From NCBI RefSeq assembly GCF_000333035.1, contig NZ_BANU01000010.1, forward strand, positions 181,236 to 245,235: DNA of 64,000 nt, in the 5' to 3' direction. This DNA comes from Gordonia sihwensis NBRC 108236. GTDB taxonomy: Bacteria > Actinomycetota > Actinomycetes > Mycobacteriales > Mycobacteriaceae. This document shows, piece by piece, positions 28,135 to 36,030 of the stretch. Positions within the stretch are counted from its first letter, which is position 1, and every line of letters begins with the position of its first letter. Under the pieces are notes generated by a model. That model was not told the origin of the DNA and made no database searches. It saw only the letters and a list, made by a program, of their open reading frames with translations. The position numbers and the translations under genes are program-made.

Positions 28135-29553
28135 ATGCGCGCGATCATCTATTGCCGAGTCTCCTCCGACACCAGCGGACACGGCAAATCCGTCTCCGAA
28201 CAGGAGAAAGAGTGCCGCGCTGTCGCCGCCCGTGAAGGCTGGACCGTCGCCGAAGTCCTCACCGACAACGACATCGGCGCCTCCCGCTACTCCCGAGGCC
28301 AACGCACCGCCTACGCCCGCCTCGACTCAATCCTCCAACCCGGAGACGTCCTCGTCACCTGGGAAGCGTCCCGCGCACAACGCGACCTCCGCGCCTACAT
28401 CGACCTCCGAGACCTCTGCTCACGCCGCCGCGTTCTCTGGTCCTACTCCGGCCGCACCTACGACCTCGCATCCGGCGACGACCGCTTCACCACCGGCCTC
28501 GACGCACTCCTCGCCGAGAAAGAAGTCGAGCAGACTCGGGAACGAATCATGAGGTCGATGCGCGCCAACCGCGAGGCCGGCCGACCACACGGGAAGCTCG
28601 CATACGGGTACCGCATTCTCCGCGACCCTGACACCGGCCAATCCATCACCCGTGTACCAGACCCGGAAACTGCGCCCCACGTGCGCGAGATCGTGCGGCG
28701 ACTCATCGCCGGGGACAGCATCTACAGCATCTGCCGTGACTTCAACGAACGTGGTATCCCCGCGCCGCGCCCCAAACGGGATGGGACGCCGGGGCAGTGG
28801 ATTTCGCAGACGTTCCGCGCGATCGCCAAGAACCCCACCTACGCGGGTTTGCTGACTCATCGGGGGAAGATCGTTGGGAAGGGCGTGTGGGAACCTCTGG
28901 TGTCAGTGGAGGACCATGAGCGGGTCATCGCGATCCTGAGCGATCCGTCGAGGGTGACTCGTCCAAGGGGGAGTGAGCCGCGGTGGCTGCTGAGCGGAAT
29001 CGCCTTGTGCGGTCACTGCGGCAGTCCGATGATTCGCATCAAGAACCGCGGATACGACTCGTACATGTGCCGAGGTTCTCAGCCGACTGTCGGTGGTGGA
29101 CGATTCTGTGTGTCCCGTGTCATCCACCGGGTCGATCCGTTCGTGTCTGAGGCTGTCGTCAGGCGTCTCGAGGGGCAGGATTTGGTGCAGAATCTCGCGG
29201 CCTCTGATACTGGGTATGCGGAGGCTGCTGGTGAGGTGCGGGCGCTCAGGCAGCGGCTCGACGGTTTCACGGATGCGGCAGCCGAAGGTGATTTGTCTCC
29301 GGCGGCGTTGGCGCGGATTGAGGCGAGGCTTCTGCCGCAGATTGAGGCGGCGGAGCAGCGTGCCCGGTCGATGATGTCGTCGCCGTTGGTGGCATCGATG
29401 ATGGGTGCGGGTGCCCGTCAGCGGTGGGAGGCGCTTGATGTCCGTGATCGCCGCGATCTGGTGCGGTCGATCGTGGACGTCCGGATCTGGCGGATTGGTG
29501 GTGGTCGCCGCTCGTATCCTGACGGTGAGGGTATCGAGCTTATCTGGCGGTGA
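28135..29553 (+). CDS. Large serine recombinase (phage integrase)
   Basis: Integrates and, with a directionality factor, excises the prophage. The 472-residue product has the catalytic Ser10 in IIYCRVSSD, resolvase-domain Arg-rich segments, the recombinase domain (about residues 150-260, with PHGKLAYGY and AKNPTYAGLLTHRGK) and a zinc ribbon (LCGHCGSPM ... YMCRGS ... FCVSR). A C-terminal coiled coil follows. ATG 28135 gives the standard start; TTG 28120 and GTG 28129 are in frame. It lies immediately inside attL. Confidence 0.95.
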   Translation: MRAIIYCRVSSDTSGHGKSVSEQEKECRAVAAREGWTVAEVLTDNDIGASRYSRGQRTAYARLDSILQPGDVLVTWEASRAQRDLRAYIDLRDLCSRRRVLWSYSGRTYDLASGDDRFTTGLDALLAEKEVEQTRERIMRSMRANREAGRPHGKLAYGYRILRDPDTGQSITRVPDPETAPHVREIVRRLIAGDSIYSICRDFNERGIPAPRPKRDGTPGQWISQTFRAIAKNPTYAGLLTHRGKIVGKGVWEPLVSVEDHERVIAILSDPSRVTRPRGSEPRWLLSGIALCGHCGSPMIRIKNRGYDSYMCRGSQPTVGGGRFCVSRVIHRVDPFVSEAVVRRLEGQDLVQNLAASDTGYAEAAGEVRALRQRLDGFTDAAAEGDLSPAALARIEARLLPQIEAAEQRARSMMSSPLVASMMGAGARQRWEALDVRDRRDLVRSIVDVRIWRIGGGRRSYPDGEGIELIWR

Positions 29554-30030
29554 TCCGCCGCAGCCGATTGATAACGACGGGCGCGTAGGCGATCGCATCG
29601 GGGTCGTCGAGGAGTCTCCCGAGTCGTTGCCAGTAGCGGGTGACGATGAGCCCGAGTTCGGTGCGGACAGCGGTGTACGTGATGCCCGCTTGAGTCGTGA
29701 GTCGTTCATCGCGAAGCCCTTGACGAGGTACTCGCGCAGGACGGTTGAAGCCCAGAGCCTGAACTCGACACCGAGAGGACCGCGGATGCGGTAGCCGACA
29801 GCCAGGATCATGTCGAGGCTGTAGTGGTTAATCGACCTGTCATGACCAGGCTATTTCAAGAGTTTCTTGAAAGTAGCCTCGGCGTTCAGTTCACCCTCTA
29901 GCGTCACCGCCAGAATGTGTGAGGAGATGGCTTGGGTCGTGACTCCGAAGAGGGTCGCCATAGCGTGGGCACCGCGGTCTCGATAGATGCGTGCCGCGAA
30001 GTCGAGCAGTGTGCGGTCGTCGTCGGTCAT
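29540..30030 (-). pseudogene. RhuM-like protein remnant with internal stop and frameshift
   Basis: Reading leftward from ATG 30030, the frame gives an N-terminal HTH-like segment (ATLFGVTTQAISSHI, EGELNAEATF) and then an amber TAG at about 29851-29853. The same frame continues into HDRSINHYSLDMILAVGYRI and LGVEFRLWASTVLREYLVKG, the RhuM-family core. Near 29690 a one-base loss shifts the frame, after which AGITYTAVRTELG and VTRYWQRLGRLLDDPD continue to a TAA at 29540. Two independent lesions argue for decay. The ATG overlaps the stop of the ImmA-type gene upstream. RhuM proteins are of uncertain function. Confidence 0.8.
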
Positions 30031-30431
30031 GCGATTCGCCATTCGTCGGTGGCGAGGTCGAGCTGGCGGCGTTCGTGCGGGTCGAGGTGCCGCATGCGGA
30101 GCGCGAGCGTGTAGTCGTCGACCCATAGTGCGATCGCCGGGTCGGGTTCGTGCTGGGCGGCGATGATCTCCTCGATGGGGAGTAGTCGGCGTGCGGCGGT
30201 GAGGTGTACGGCGCGTTCGCGCTTCTGGAGGTGCCAGCGGGAGCAGGCGATGCCGTCGTCGCCTCGCTCGCAGTGCACGATTTCGTGGGCGAGGACGACG
30301 CGGCGTTCGCGTTGGGAGAGGCCGGCGCGGATCTGGACGAGCCCGGCTGCATAGGTGCCTCGGGGTCGTAGTCCGTTGACGAACTCGATCGCCAGGCCGA
30401 GGTCTCGCGCGTGTCGCCATGGGTGGTACAT
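30027..30431 (-). CDS. ImmA/IrrE-type zinc metallopeptidase
   Basis: A 134-residue product with the zinc-binding HExxH motif (VLAHEIVHCERGD) and an N-terminus MYHPWRHARDLG typical of short actinophage members. ImmA-type peptidases cleave repressor proteins to trigger excision or defence genes. Here it lies in the leftward lysogeny cluster downstream of an XRE repressor. The frame is open further to an ATG at 30605, but that extension has no family character and contains an operator-like palindrome, so ATG 30431 is preferred. Confidence 0.8.
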   Translation of the reverse strand: MYHPWRHARDLGLAIEFVNGLRPRGTYAAGLVQIRAGLSQRERRVVLAHEIVHCERGDDGIACSRWHLQKRERAVHLTAARRLLPIEEIIAAQHEPDPAIALWVDDYTLALRMRHLDPHERRQLDLATDEWRIA

Positions 30432-30477
30432 AGCGGACACCAAATCACGAGCCTCCGACAGAAACCGATCCTGACCA

Positions 30478-30499
30478 GGAATTACGTGGATGTAATTCC
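30478..30499. promoter_or_regulatory. Inverted repeat upstream of the ImmA-type gene
   Basis: GGAATTAC (30478-30485) and GTAATTCC (30492-30499) form a perfect 8-bp inverted repeat with a 6-bp spacer. It is AT-rich compared with its surroundings and sits in the 178 bp between the DUF3800 stop and the preferred ImmA start, which fits an operator. Confidence 0.55.
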
Positions 30500-30609
30500 C
30501 TTGCAAGGTTCTATGTGCAACACTGTAGCTACCGAGGCCCTCATGCCGAATAGTCTCCCTTTGGTGCGCGTTCGCTTCACGCGATAGGCATGGGGGCCGA
30601 CCCATGTCA

Positions 30610-31389
30610 TCACTTGTACCTCCACAGTGATCCTCTGGGCTGATACGTCCGCGGGCGGATCAGGTCGAAATGTGTGCTGTCGGATTTTGCGTGTGTCTTC
30701 ACGTGCGCATTGATCGCTCCGGCGACCATGTCGGCGAGTTGCAGCCCGACGTTCTGAGTGGAGTCTCCGAATCGCACAGAGTCGATGACGCCCGGTCGTT
30801 CCTCGTGCACCTTGCGCATCAGGTACTCGGCGTCGGGGATCCCGAAGCCTCTGATGTCGAGTCCGTCGATGATCACCTTCGCGTTGTTGATCTGACCGTA
30901 GTTCTTGGTTAGCAGCATGCGGATCGCGAAGCTCTTCAGCTTGCTCGCAGAGCTTCTGAGCGTCGGGCTGTAGATGATCGCCTTATCGATCACTATCGTG
31001 CGGATGTCGAACTTGACCGGTTCGATGTACTCGAAGAAGTGATCACGCTGGCGTTTGGTGCCTTTCGAATACTTGAACTCGCCGCGGTGCTTGCACTTCG
31101 TCCGGCATGCCTCGATCCGGTCTGCCAGGTGCTCAATCTCGGTTGGGTCGCGGAACACGCAGGCCGCCATCACAAGGTGGCTGGATGATCCTTTGTCGAG
31201 CTTGAACCCGCCATCGCCGGAGTCGTCGATGAACACGTGCATCGAGGGCTTCGATGCAGCTTCGCGCTCTCGTTCCATCAGGTCGAATAGTTCGGCCTCT
31301 TCCCACGGGTCGAGCGGCTCTTCCCACGGGTCATCCTCGGGAGGCTCGTCGTAGTCTGGCGAGTCCTCCCAGAAGTGGTAGTTGGTCAC
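30610..31389 (-). CDS. DUF3800 domain protein
   Basis: A 259-residue protein. After a 50-residue acidic lead, the domain starts with HVFIDDSGDGGF, the metal-binding strand typical of DUF3800. It later has AKVIIDGLDIRG and ends with NVGLQLADMVAGAIN, the other conserved acidic motifs. The fold is predicted to be RNase-H-like, so nuclease activity is possible; the role in phages is unknown. GTG 31389 overlaps the stop of the XRE gene. Confidence 0.8.
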   Translation of the reverse strand: MTNYHFWEDSPDYDEPPEDDPWEEPLDPWEEAELFDLMEREREAASKPSMHVFIDDSGDGGFKLDKGSSSHLVMAACVFRDPTEIEHLADRIEACRTKCKHRGEFKYSKGTKRQRDHFFEYIEPVKFDIRTIVIDKAIIYSPTLRSSASKLKSFAIRMLLTKNYGQINNAKVIIDGLDIRGFGIPDAEYLMRKVHEERPGVIDSVRFGDSTQNVGLQLADMVAGAINAHVKTHAKSDSTHFDLIRPRTYQPRGSLWRYK

Positions 31390-32429
31390 TCCTCGCCATC
31401 CTGCGATCCCTCGGCCGCTTCATCTTGCTCGCGTGCTGCCCGCTCGGACTCGCCTTCATCGTCGGGTCCGTAGTCGAGTGCCGCTGGTCGTAGTCCGGCG
31501 TTGCGGCGTTCGCGGTACACGCGCCAGGTATCAGGGCTGCCGTCGTCGAGCCAGGCTTGGTATTCGTCTGCGGTGCCGCTGGCGTCGACGTCGACGCCAT
31601 CGGGCCAGTGTGCAGACGCGGCGAGTGTGTATGGTGCGGTTCCGGCTGGAGGCGGGACCATGTGCACAACTTCTCCAGCCTCTAGGCTTGATTGCTGCTC
31701 GTTCAAGCCGTCCGGCTTGTCTTGGACGCCGGAGAGGGCTTGGCCGACGCGCCCGAACGAGGTCTTCTCACCTTCGCGCGTTTCGCGCGGTGTTCCCGAG
31801 GCCGGCGGACGATCAGCGTCAGAGGCAGGTTTGGTGTCAGTGTCATGGTCGGCTCCTTCTTCGTTGTAGTCAGAGTGGTTCTCGGCAATGTCTGCGAATC
31901 GGAGGAACCCTGCAGACAAGGCTCGCAAAGCGTCGGGTCCGACCGTCTCGCCCAAAACCTTCAGAATCTCCTCAGCGAGGCTGTCGGCGAAGTCTCGTAC
32001 GGATTGAGGAGTTGCCGGTTCTTGCTTGATCAGCTGAGTCAGTCCCACTGCGGATAGGTAGAGCTTCAGGATGCGGTCAGCAGCTGCATCTTGGTAGCCA
32101 AGCTGAGCGCGTCGTCCAGTCCTGTCGAACTTGAAGGCATTCTCAGTGGCACCCACAGCGAGTGGTTGCTCCCCCTGCAGCACTAGGTCGATAGATCCGG
32201 GGATCCAGCCGAGCGCGTGCTCGATCTGCGCCTTGGTCCCGGCTCCGTAGTTCGTCCGTCGTGCGTTCTCAACGTCGCCGATCACTCGGGGAGTCAGCTG
32301 GGCGCGCTCCGCGAGTTCCTTCGCGGTCTTCATTCCGAGTTCAGCCCTCCGTGCGACGACTGCGGCGGCGACTCGTTTCCACTCCGTGCTGGTCATGACG
32401 TTCATCGTGCAGGAATCAAAGAGAAACAT
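31386..32429 (-). CDS. XRE-family HTH protein, probable prophage repressor
   Basis: A 347-residue protein with an N-terminal helix-turn-helix (KTAKELAERAQLTPRVIGDVEN, about residues 34-56), a central helical region and a long acidic, Pro/Glu-rich C-terminus. It is first in the leftward lysogeny cluster, divergent from a small Cro-like HTH gene, the usual arrangement of an immunity repressor. GAGGAG lies 3 bases before ATG 32429; ATG 32405 and ATG 32396 (MTSTEWKRV) are in frame and equally plausible. Confidence 0.75.
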   Translation of the reverse strand: MFLFDSCTMNVMTSTEWKRVAAAVVARRAELGMKTAKELAERAQLTPRVIGDVENARRTNYGAGTKAQIEHALGWIPGSIDLVLQGEQPLAVGATENAFKFDRTGRRAQLGYQDAAADRILKLYLSAVGLTQLIKQEPATPQSVRDFADSLAEEILKVLGETVGPDALRALSAGFLRFADIAENHSDYNEEGADHDTDTKPASDADRPPASGTPRETREGEKTSFGRVGQALSGVQDKPDGLNEQQSSLEAGEVVHMVPPPAGTAPYTLAASAHWPDGVDVDASGTADEYQAWLDDGSPDTWRVYRERRNAGLRPAALDYGPDDEGESERAAREQDEAAEGSQDGEE

Positions 32430-32447
32430 CTACTCCTCGGCACCTGC

Positions 32448-32580
32448 GGAACAGGACGGAATCGCAGAAACCCATAGGTGAAAGAACAAGAATGTGGTTC
32501 CACTCTGACCTGCGCTGATGCGCTGTGGCGGAACCAGTTTCCGTTCCATTCTTGACACGGTTCCTGTTCGTTCCTACAGT
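32448..32580 (+). promoter_or_regulatory. Early rightward promoter with GGAAC/GTTCC operator half-sites
   Basis: TTGACA (32552-32557), a 17-bp spacer and TACAGT (32575-32580) form a near-consensus promoter. Its predicted start point falls at or next to ATG 32588, so the mRNA is probably leaderless. GGAAC or GTTCC half-sites occur at 32448, 32497, 32530, 32543, 32560 and 32570; those at 32530 and 32543 form an inverted repeat with an 8-bp spacer, and two lie inside the spacer between -35 and -10. This is a good candidate for repressor/Cro control. Confidence 0.75.
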
Positions 32581-32587
32581 GAGATGC

Positions 32588-32824
32588 ATGAACGAGAACG
32601 ACGATCCGGTTCGTACCGGAGCCACGATCAAGGCCCTCCGCGAGGCGTACGGCTGGAAACTCGGAAAGTTCGCCGTCGCAGTCGGAACCACCCACCCTCA
32701 CCTCTCGAACATTGAGGCTGGACGCAAACGGTGCACGCCAGACATGGCGCGGCGCATTGCGACCACACTCGGCGTCCCCCTCGCGGCCATTACCACCTCC
32801 CGCCCCGTTGACGAGGTCGCCTAA
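32588..32824 (+). CDS. Small XRE HTH protein, Cro-like
   Basis: A 78-residue protein that is essentially one helix-turn-helix domain (KFAVAVGTTHPHLSNIEAGR). It is the first gene of the rightward early operon and faces the putative repressor, as Cro does. No Shine-Dalgarno sequence is visible and the promoter -10 ends 7 bases before the ATG. Its TAA overlaps the next start (TAATG). Confidence 0.8.
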   Translation: MNENDDPVRTGATIKALREAYGWKLGKFAVAVGTTHPHLSNIEAGRKRCTPDMARRIATTLGVPLAAITTSRPVDEVA

Positions 32825-33690
32825 TGGTCGGCTTTCAAGTCATGCCGCCATTGACGGCTGATGAACGCGCAGAGCTCGAAGAGTCGATCCGGATCAACGG
32901 CGTGCAGGTTCCGATCCTCGTGTCGACGGACGGAACCATCGTCGACGGCCACCACCGTGACGAGATCGCTCGGAAGTACAACCTGCACTGTCCGCGAACC
33001 GTTTCCGACAAGGGTGAGCAGGAGCTGCGCGGCCTCGCGTTCAGCCTGAACCTGCACCGCCGTCACCTGACGCGGGAGCAGAAGCGCCAGATCGTCGCCG
33101 AGTCGATCAAGGCCGATCCGCATCTGTCGGACCGCGAGCACGCAAAGCGGACTGGCGCGAGTCCGTCGACGGCTGGCGCAGTGCGTCGCGACCTCGAAGA
33201 GTCCGGGCAAGTGTCCAACTTGGACAGTCGAGTCTCGGGCGATGGTCGGGTACGGCCCGCGACCCAGCCGCGCCGCCAGGCCACATTCACCGACGAGTCG
33301 GGCGACGAGATCGGCGGCATCGTCGACGGCCGTGACCCAGACACCATGTCGGATCAGGACTGGATCGACGCCGCATACGACGCCGACGCACTCAACGAAT
33401 GCCACGACGACGAGATCGTTCCCGGCTTCACCGCTGACGACATCGACGACATGCAAGTGCATCCGGAGTCGACGCCGGCAAAGCCGAAGCGTCGACCCAT
33501 CGCAGACCAGGCCAGAGACGCCGGTATCGACCTCACCAAGGTCATCGAACGTCTCAATCGGATCGCAGCGGATGACCGCTTCGAATCCTCCAAAGAAAAA
33601 GTGGCCCCGCAATTGCGGGGCCACCTCACCAACGCGATCGAAAGCCTCCAAGCCGTACTCGATCGCATCAACAACTCACAAGGAGTCTAG
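32824..33690 (+). CDS. ParB-like N-terminal domain protein
   Basis: A 288-residue protein. Residues 1-60 have the ParB/Srx nuclease-like fold motifs (PPLTADERAELEESI, VPILVSTDGTIVDGHHR), followed by a helix-turn-helix-like region (SDREHAKRTGASPSTAGAVRR) and a charged C-terminus. Such phage proteins may be DNA-binding regulators or nucleases. Residues near 260 are encoded by a perfect 24-bp palindrome. Confidence 0.8.
   Translation: MVGFQVMPPLTADERAELEESIRINGVQVPILVSTDGTIVDGHHRDEIARKYNLHCPRTVSDKGEQELRGLAFSLNLHRRHLTREQKRQIVAESIKADPHLSDREHAKRTGASPSTAGAVRRDLEESGQVSNLDSRVSGDGRVRPATQPRRQATFTDESGDEIGGIVDGRDPDTMSDQDWIDAAYDADALNECHDDEIVPGFTADDIDDMQVHPESTPAKPKRRPIADQARDAGIDLTKVIERLNRIAADDRFESSKEKVAPQLRGHLTNAIESLQAVLDRINNSQGV
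33601..33624 (-). terminator. Perfect 24-bp palindrome with reverse-strand U-tract
   Basis: GTGGCCCCGC-AATT-GCGGGGCCAC is fully self-complementary. On the reverse strand it is followed at once by TTTTTC, the form of an intrinsic terminator, though it lies within the forward ParB-like gene. It would stop antisense transcription heading toward the lysogeny genes. Confidence 0.6.
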
Positions 33691-33692
33691 CA

Positions 33693-34511
33693 GTGTCCAA
33701 CGTACCCAACGTCTCCATCGAGACCATCACGCCCGAGATCGCTGAACGCTACCTCACCAAGAACACCCACAACCGCAACGTTCGCGAGGTCCGAGTCAAT
33801 GCCTACGCCGCAGACATGGAGAACGGCGACTGGAAGTGGAATGGCGAAGCGATCAAGTTCGCAGAAGACGGCACCCTCCTCGACGGGCAGCACCGACTGC
33901 ACGCAATCGTCAGGTCCGGAATCACCGTGCAGATGCTCGTCATTCGCGACCTCCCGAAGTCCACGCAGCACACGATGGACACCGGTGCGAACCGGAAGTT
34001 CTCGGACGTCCTCAAGTTGCGCGGCGAAGAGCACTACGTCGGACTCGCTGCCGCTGTTCGTGGCGTCTATCTCTGGAACCAGGGATTCCGCACGTTCGGT
34101 GGTGGTTCGAGAAGTTCGGTTTCAAACTCTGTCCTCCTTCACGAGCTGGATCGGAACCCGTGGCTGCGCGACGTCGTGCCGCTCCTGACGCGGGTGAGCC
34201 ACAACGCTTTTCTGCCGATCCAGGTGTCGGCGGCGATCTTCCACGCGTGCTCGAACATCGAACCTGACGATGCAACGGACTTCTTCGAAAAGCTGTCGCA
34301 CGGCATCGATCAGAACGTCGATCAGCCGATCTTCACGCTGGCGAAGCTCCTCCAGAAGAACCGCTCCAACACCACCGGAAAGCTCTCGTCCACCTACTTG
34401 GCGGCCGTGACGGTCAAGTCGTGGAATGCGTATCGAGCTGGCGAGACGGTCGGCTATCTGAGGTTCGTTCCTGGCGGACGGAACCCTGAGCACTTCCCGG
34501 AGCCGAAGTGA
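33693..34511 (+). CDS. DGQHR-motif ParB-like phage protein
   Basis: A 272-residue protein with DGTLLDGQHRLHAIVRSG near residue 62, the nucleotide/phosphate loop of ParB-fold proteins, and a C-terminal helical region. The function is unknown; related actinophage genes lie in early operons. GTG start at 33693 with AAGGAG upstream. Confidence 0.75.
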   Translation: MSNVPNVSIETITPEIAERYLTKNTHNRNVREVRVNAYAADMENGDWKWNGEAIKFAEDGTLLDGQHRLHAIVRSGITVQMLVIRDLPKSTQHTMDTGANRKFSDVLKLRGEEHYVGLAAAVRGVYLWNQGFRTFGGGSRSSVSNSVLLHELDRNPWLRDVVPLLTRVSHNAFLPIQVSAAIFHACSNIEPDDATDFFEKLSHGIDQNVDQPIFTLAKLLQKNRSNTTGKLSSTYLAAVTVKSWNAYRAGETVGYLRFVPGGRNPEHFPEPK

Positions 34512-34714
34512 TGAAGGCGACCGCCACCCGAGACCAGGACAACGTCCACGACGGCACCGTGCTCGTCACCCAGGACTTCCCCGACGACCAGTGCGTCGCG
34601 GTGACCATCCTTGGCCGCCACGACATCGACTCCGACTTCCCCACGATCGTCGTCTTCGACATGGACGACCTCAAGGCCATCGCTGACGCGTACTCACGCA
34701 TGAAGGACTCCTGA
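34511..34714 (+). CDS. Small phage protein of unknown function
   Basis: 67 residues, acidic, with a predicted strand-helix end (FPTIVVFDMDDLKAIADAYSRM). Start ATG 34511 overlaps the upstream TGA; GTG 34508 would add one residue. Confidence 0.6.
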   Translation: MKATATRDQDNVHDGTVLVTQDFPDDQCVAVTILGRHDIDSDFPTIVVFDMDDLKAIADAYSRMKDS

Positions 34715-34716
34715 CC

Positions 34717-35121
34717 ATGACCATCCGCAAGCCCATCCTGGCCGCCGTGGCCGCGTTCGCCCTACCTCTCACGGCGTGCAGCACCACCCCTGATCCGGCG
34801 CCGGTCGCTGATGTGAGTGTCACCGCACCGCAGTCGACCACCCCGCCCACCACGCCCGAGCTGACCGAGACGCAGAAGGACCGCATCTTCCTGCAGGTCG
34901 TCGCCGAGGAAGGCATCACCGGGCAGCAGGCGATCGACACCGCCCACGCCATCTGCGACGCACTCGACGCCGGCAACACCCCCGAAGCCGTCGCGCTCGT
35001 TGTCCTCGACGGTTTCGACGGCGACACCGACCAGGCGGGTGCACTGCTCGGCGCTGGTATCCAGGCCTACTGCCCGCAGTACTCCGACGCGATGGGTTCG
35101 ATCGGCGGTGACCCCGCATGA
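34717..35121 (+). CDS. DUF732-type lipoprotein
   Basis: A 134-residue exported lipoprotein with a signal peptide ending in PLTAC near residue 21, a Thr/Pro-rich linker and a domain with AHAICDALDAG and an AYCPQY end, the paired cysteines typical of DUF732. Such proteins are common in mycolata chromosomes, so the phage carries a host-like surface protein, possibly expressed for superinfection exclusion. Confidence 0.75.
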   Translation: MTIRKPILAAVAAFALPLTACSTTPDPAPVADVSVTAPQSTTPPTTPELTETQKDRIFLQVVAEEGITGQQAIDTAHAICDALDAGNTPEAVALVVLDGFDGDTDQAGALLGAGIQAYCPQYSDAMGSIGGDPA

Positions 35122-35423
35122 TCAGCATCGACACCCTAACCAGACAGGTCGTCGGACTGCTCGTCGACAACCCGGACGACTGCAGCTCGATCAGCCTCCG
35201 GTTCCACCTCGGCAGGTGGGAAGCGAACATCAACACGGTGTCCGCCGACATCTTCCAGGAGCAGGGCACAGTGTTCGACCGCATCCGTGTCGCCAACCGC
35301 GACGACCCGAAAGCGGGGTGGGTCGCATCCATCTCCGTGACCGGCACCCGCGAAGAGTCCGCCGAAGCTGTCCTGACCGCGCTCCTGGACTTCGTCAAGA
35401 CCGAAACCCCGGTGCCGGCATGA
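35118..35423 (+). CDS. Phage protein of unknown function
   Basis: 101 residues with an alternating strand pattern (SSISLRFHLGRWEANINTVS) and a C-terminal helix. Coupled by ATGA overlap to both neighbours. Confidence 0.6.
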   Translation: MISIDTLTRQVVGLLVDNPDDCSSISLRFHLGRWEANINTVSADIFQEQGTVFDRIRVANRDDPKAGWVASISVTGTREESAEAVLTALLDFVKTETPVPA

Positions 35424-35656
35424 GCGCCCCGACGTACGACACCAGGTGCTTCGACGCCGCATCCGGGCGGGAACTGTACACCGAAGCCGGATACGGGCCG
35501 CACGGTCGCGTCGTTCGCCTCATCGAGACGGCAGCGGACGGGCAGACGCTCATCACCGCGCAGATGACAGCACAAGATGCGCGGACTCTCGCGCAGCAGC
35601 TCCTGCACTACGCGCACGTCATCACCGATGCCACGACACAGGGGGAGCGGCGATGA
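35420..35656 (+). CDS. Phage protein of unknown function
   Basis: 78 residues, starting at ATG 35420 inside an ATGA overlap. C-terminal amphipathic helix (TAQDARTLAQQLLHYAHVI). No family recognised. Confidence 0.55.
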   Translation: MSAPTYDTRCFDAASGRELYTEAGYGPHGRVVRLIETAADGQTLITAQMTAQDARTLAQQLLHYAHVITDATTQGERR

Positions 35657-35817
35657 CTGATCCCGACCGTTGGCCGCTCGCTCCCGGTAACGCGTCACCC
35701 GAAGTGGAGGAGCGCCTCACTGCCGAGGCCGCGCGCTGGCCCGAACCGTCGACCGCGCTCCGCGAGCAGGTCACCGGCATCCTCACCCGCCCCGAACGGC
35801 GCACCACCGCCGCCTAA
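35653..35817 (+). CDS. Very small phage protein
   Basis: 54 residues, hydrophilic, starting at ATG 35653 within an ATGA overlap. It ends 7 bases before a strong hairpin. Confidence 0.5.
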   Translation: MTDPDRWPLAPGNASPEVEERLTAEAARWPEPSTALREQVTGILTRPERRTTAA

Positions 35818-35823
35818 ACACTT

Positions 35824-35861
35824 CCGGTCCCTGCCCTGAGAGGGGATGGGGCAGGGACCGG
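35824..35861. terminator. Strong hairpin, 13-bp stem
   Basis: CCGGTCCCTGCCC (35824-35836) pairs perfectly with GGGCAGGGACCGG (35849-35861) around a 12-base loop. There is no U-tract, so it may be a factor-assisted terminator, an RNA processing or stability element, or an attenuator between early subclusters. Confidence 0.65.
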
Positions 35862-35883
35862 ACCCCACCGAAAGGAGCACCTG

Positions 35884-36030
35884 ATGCTCACCAACAGCAT
35901 GATCTTGATCCTCCTCGGCCTGACTGTTTTGGTGTGCGGGGTCGTTGCGGGTCGTCTCGAAGCCGAGGATGTCGATCCGTCTCGTATGCCGCCGCAGCTG
36001 CGGTGGGTGATCCGCTGGATCAACCGATGA
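35884..36030 (+). CDS. Small single-pass membrane protein
   Basis: 48 residues with one transmembrane helix (ILILLGLTVLVCGVVAG, residues about 7-23) and a short basic cytoplasmic tail. AAAGGAGC precedes the ATG by 7 bases. Function unknown. Confidence 0.65.
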   Translation: MLTNSMILILLGLTVLVCGVVAGRLEAEDVDPSRMPPQLRWVIRWINR

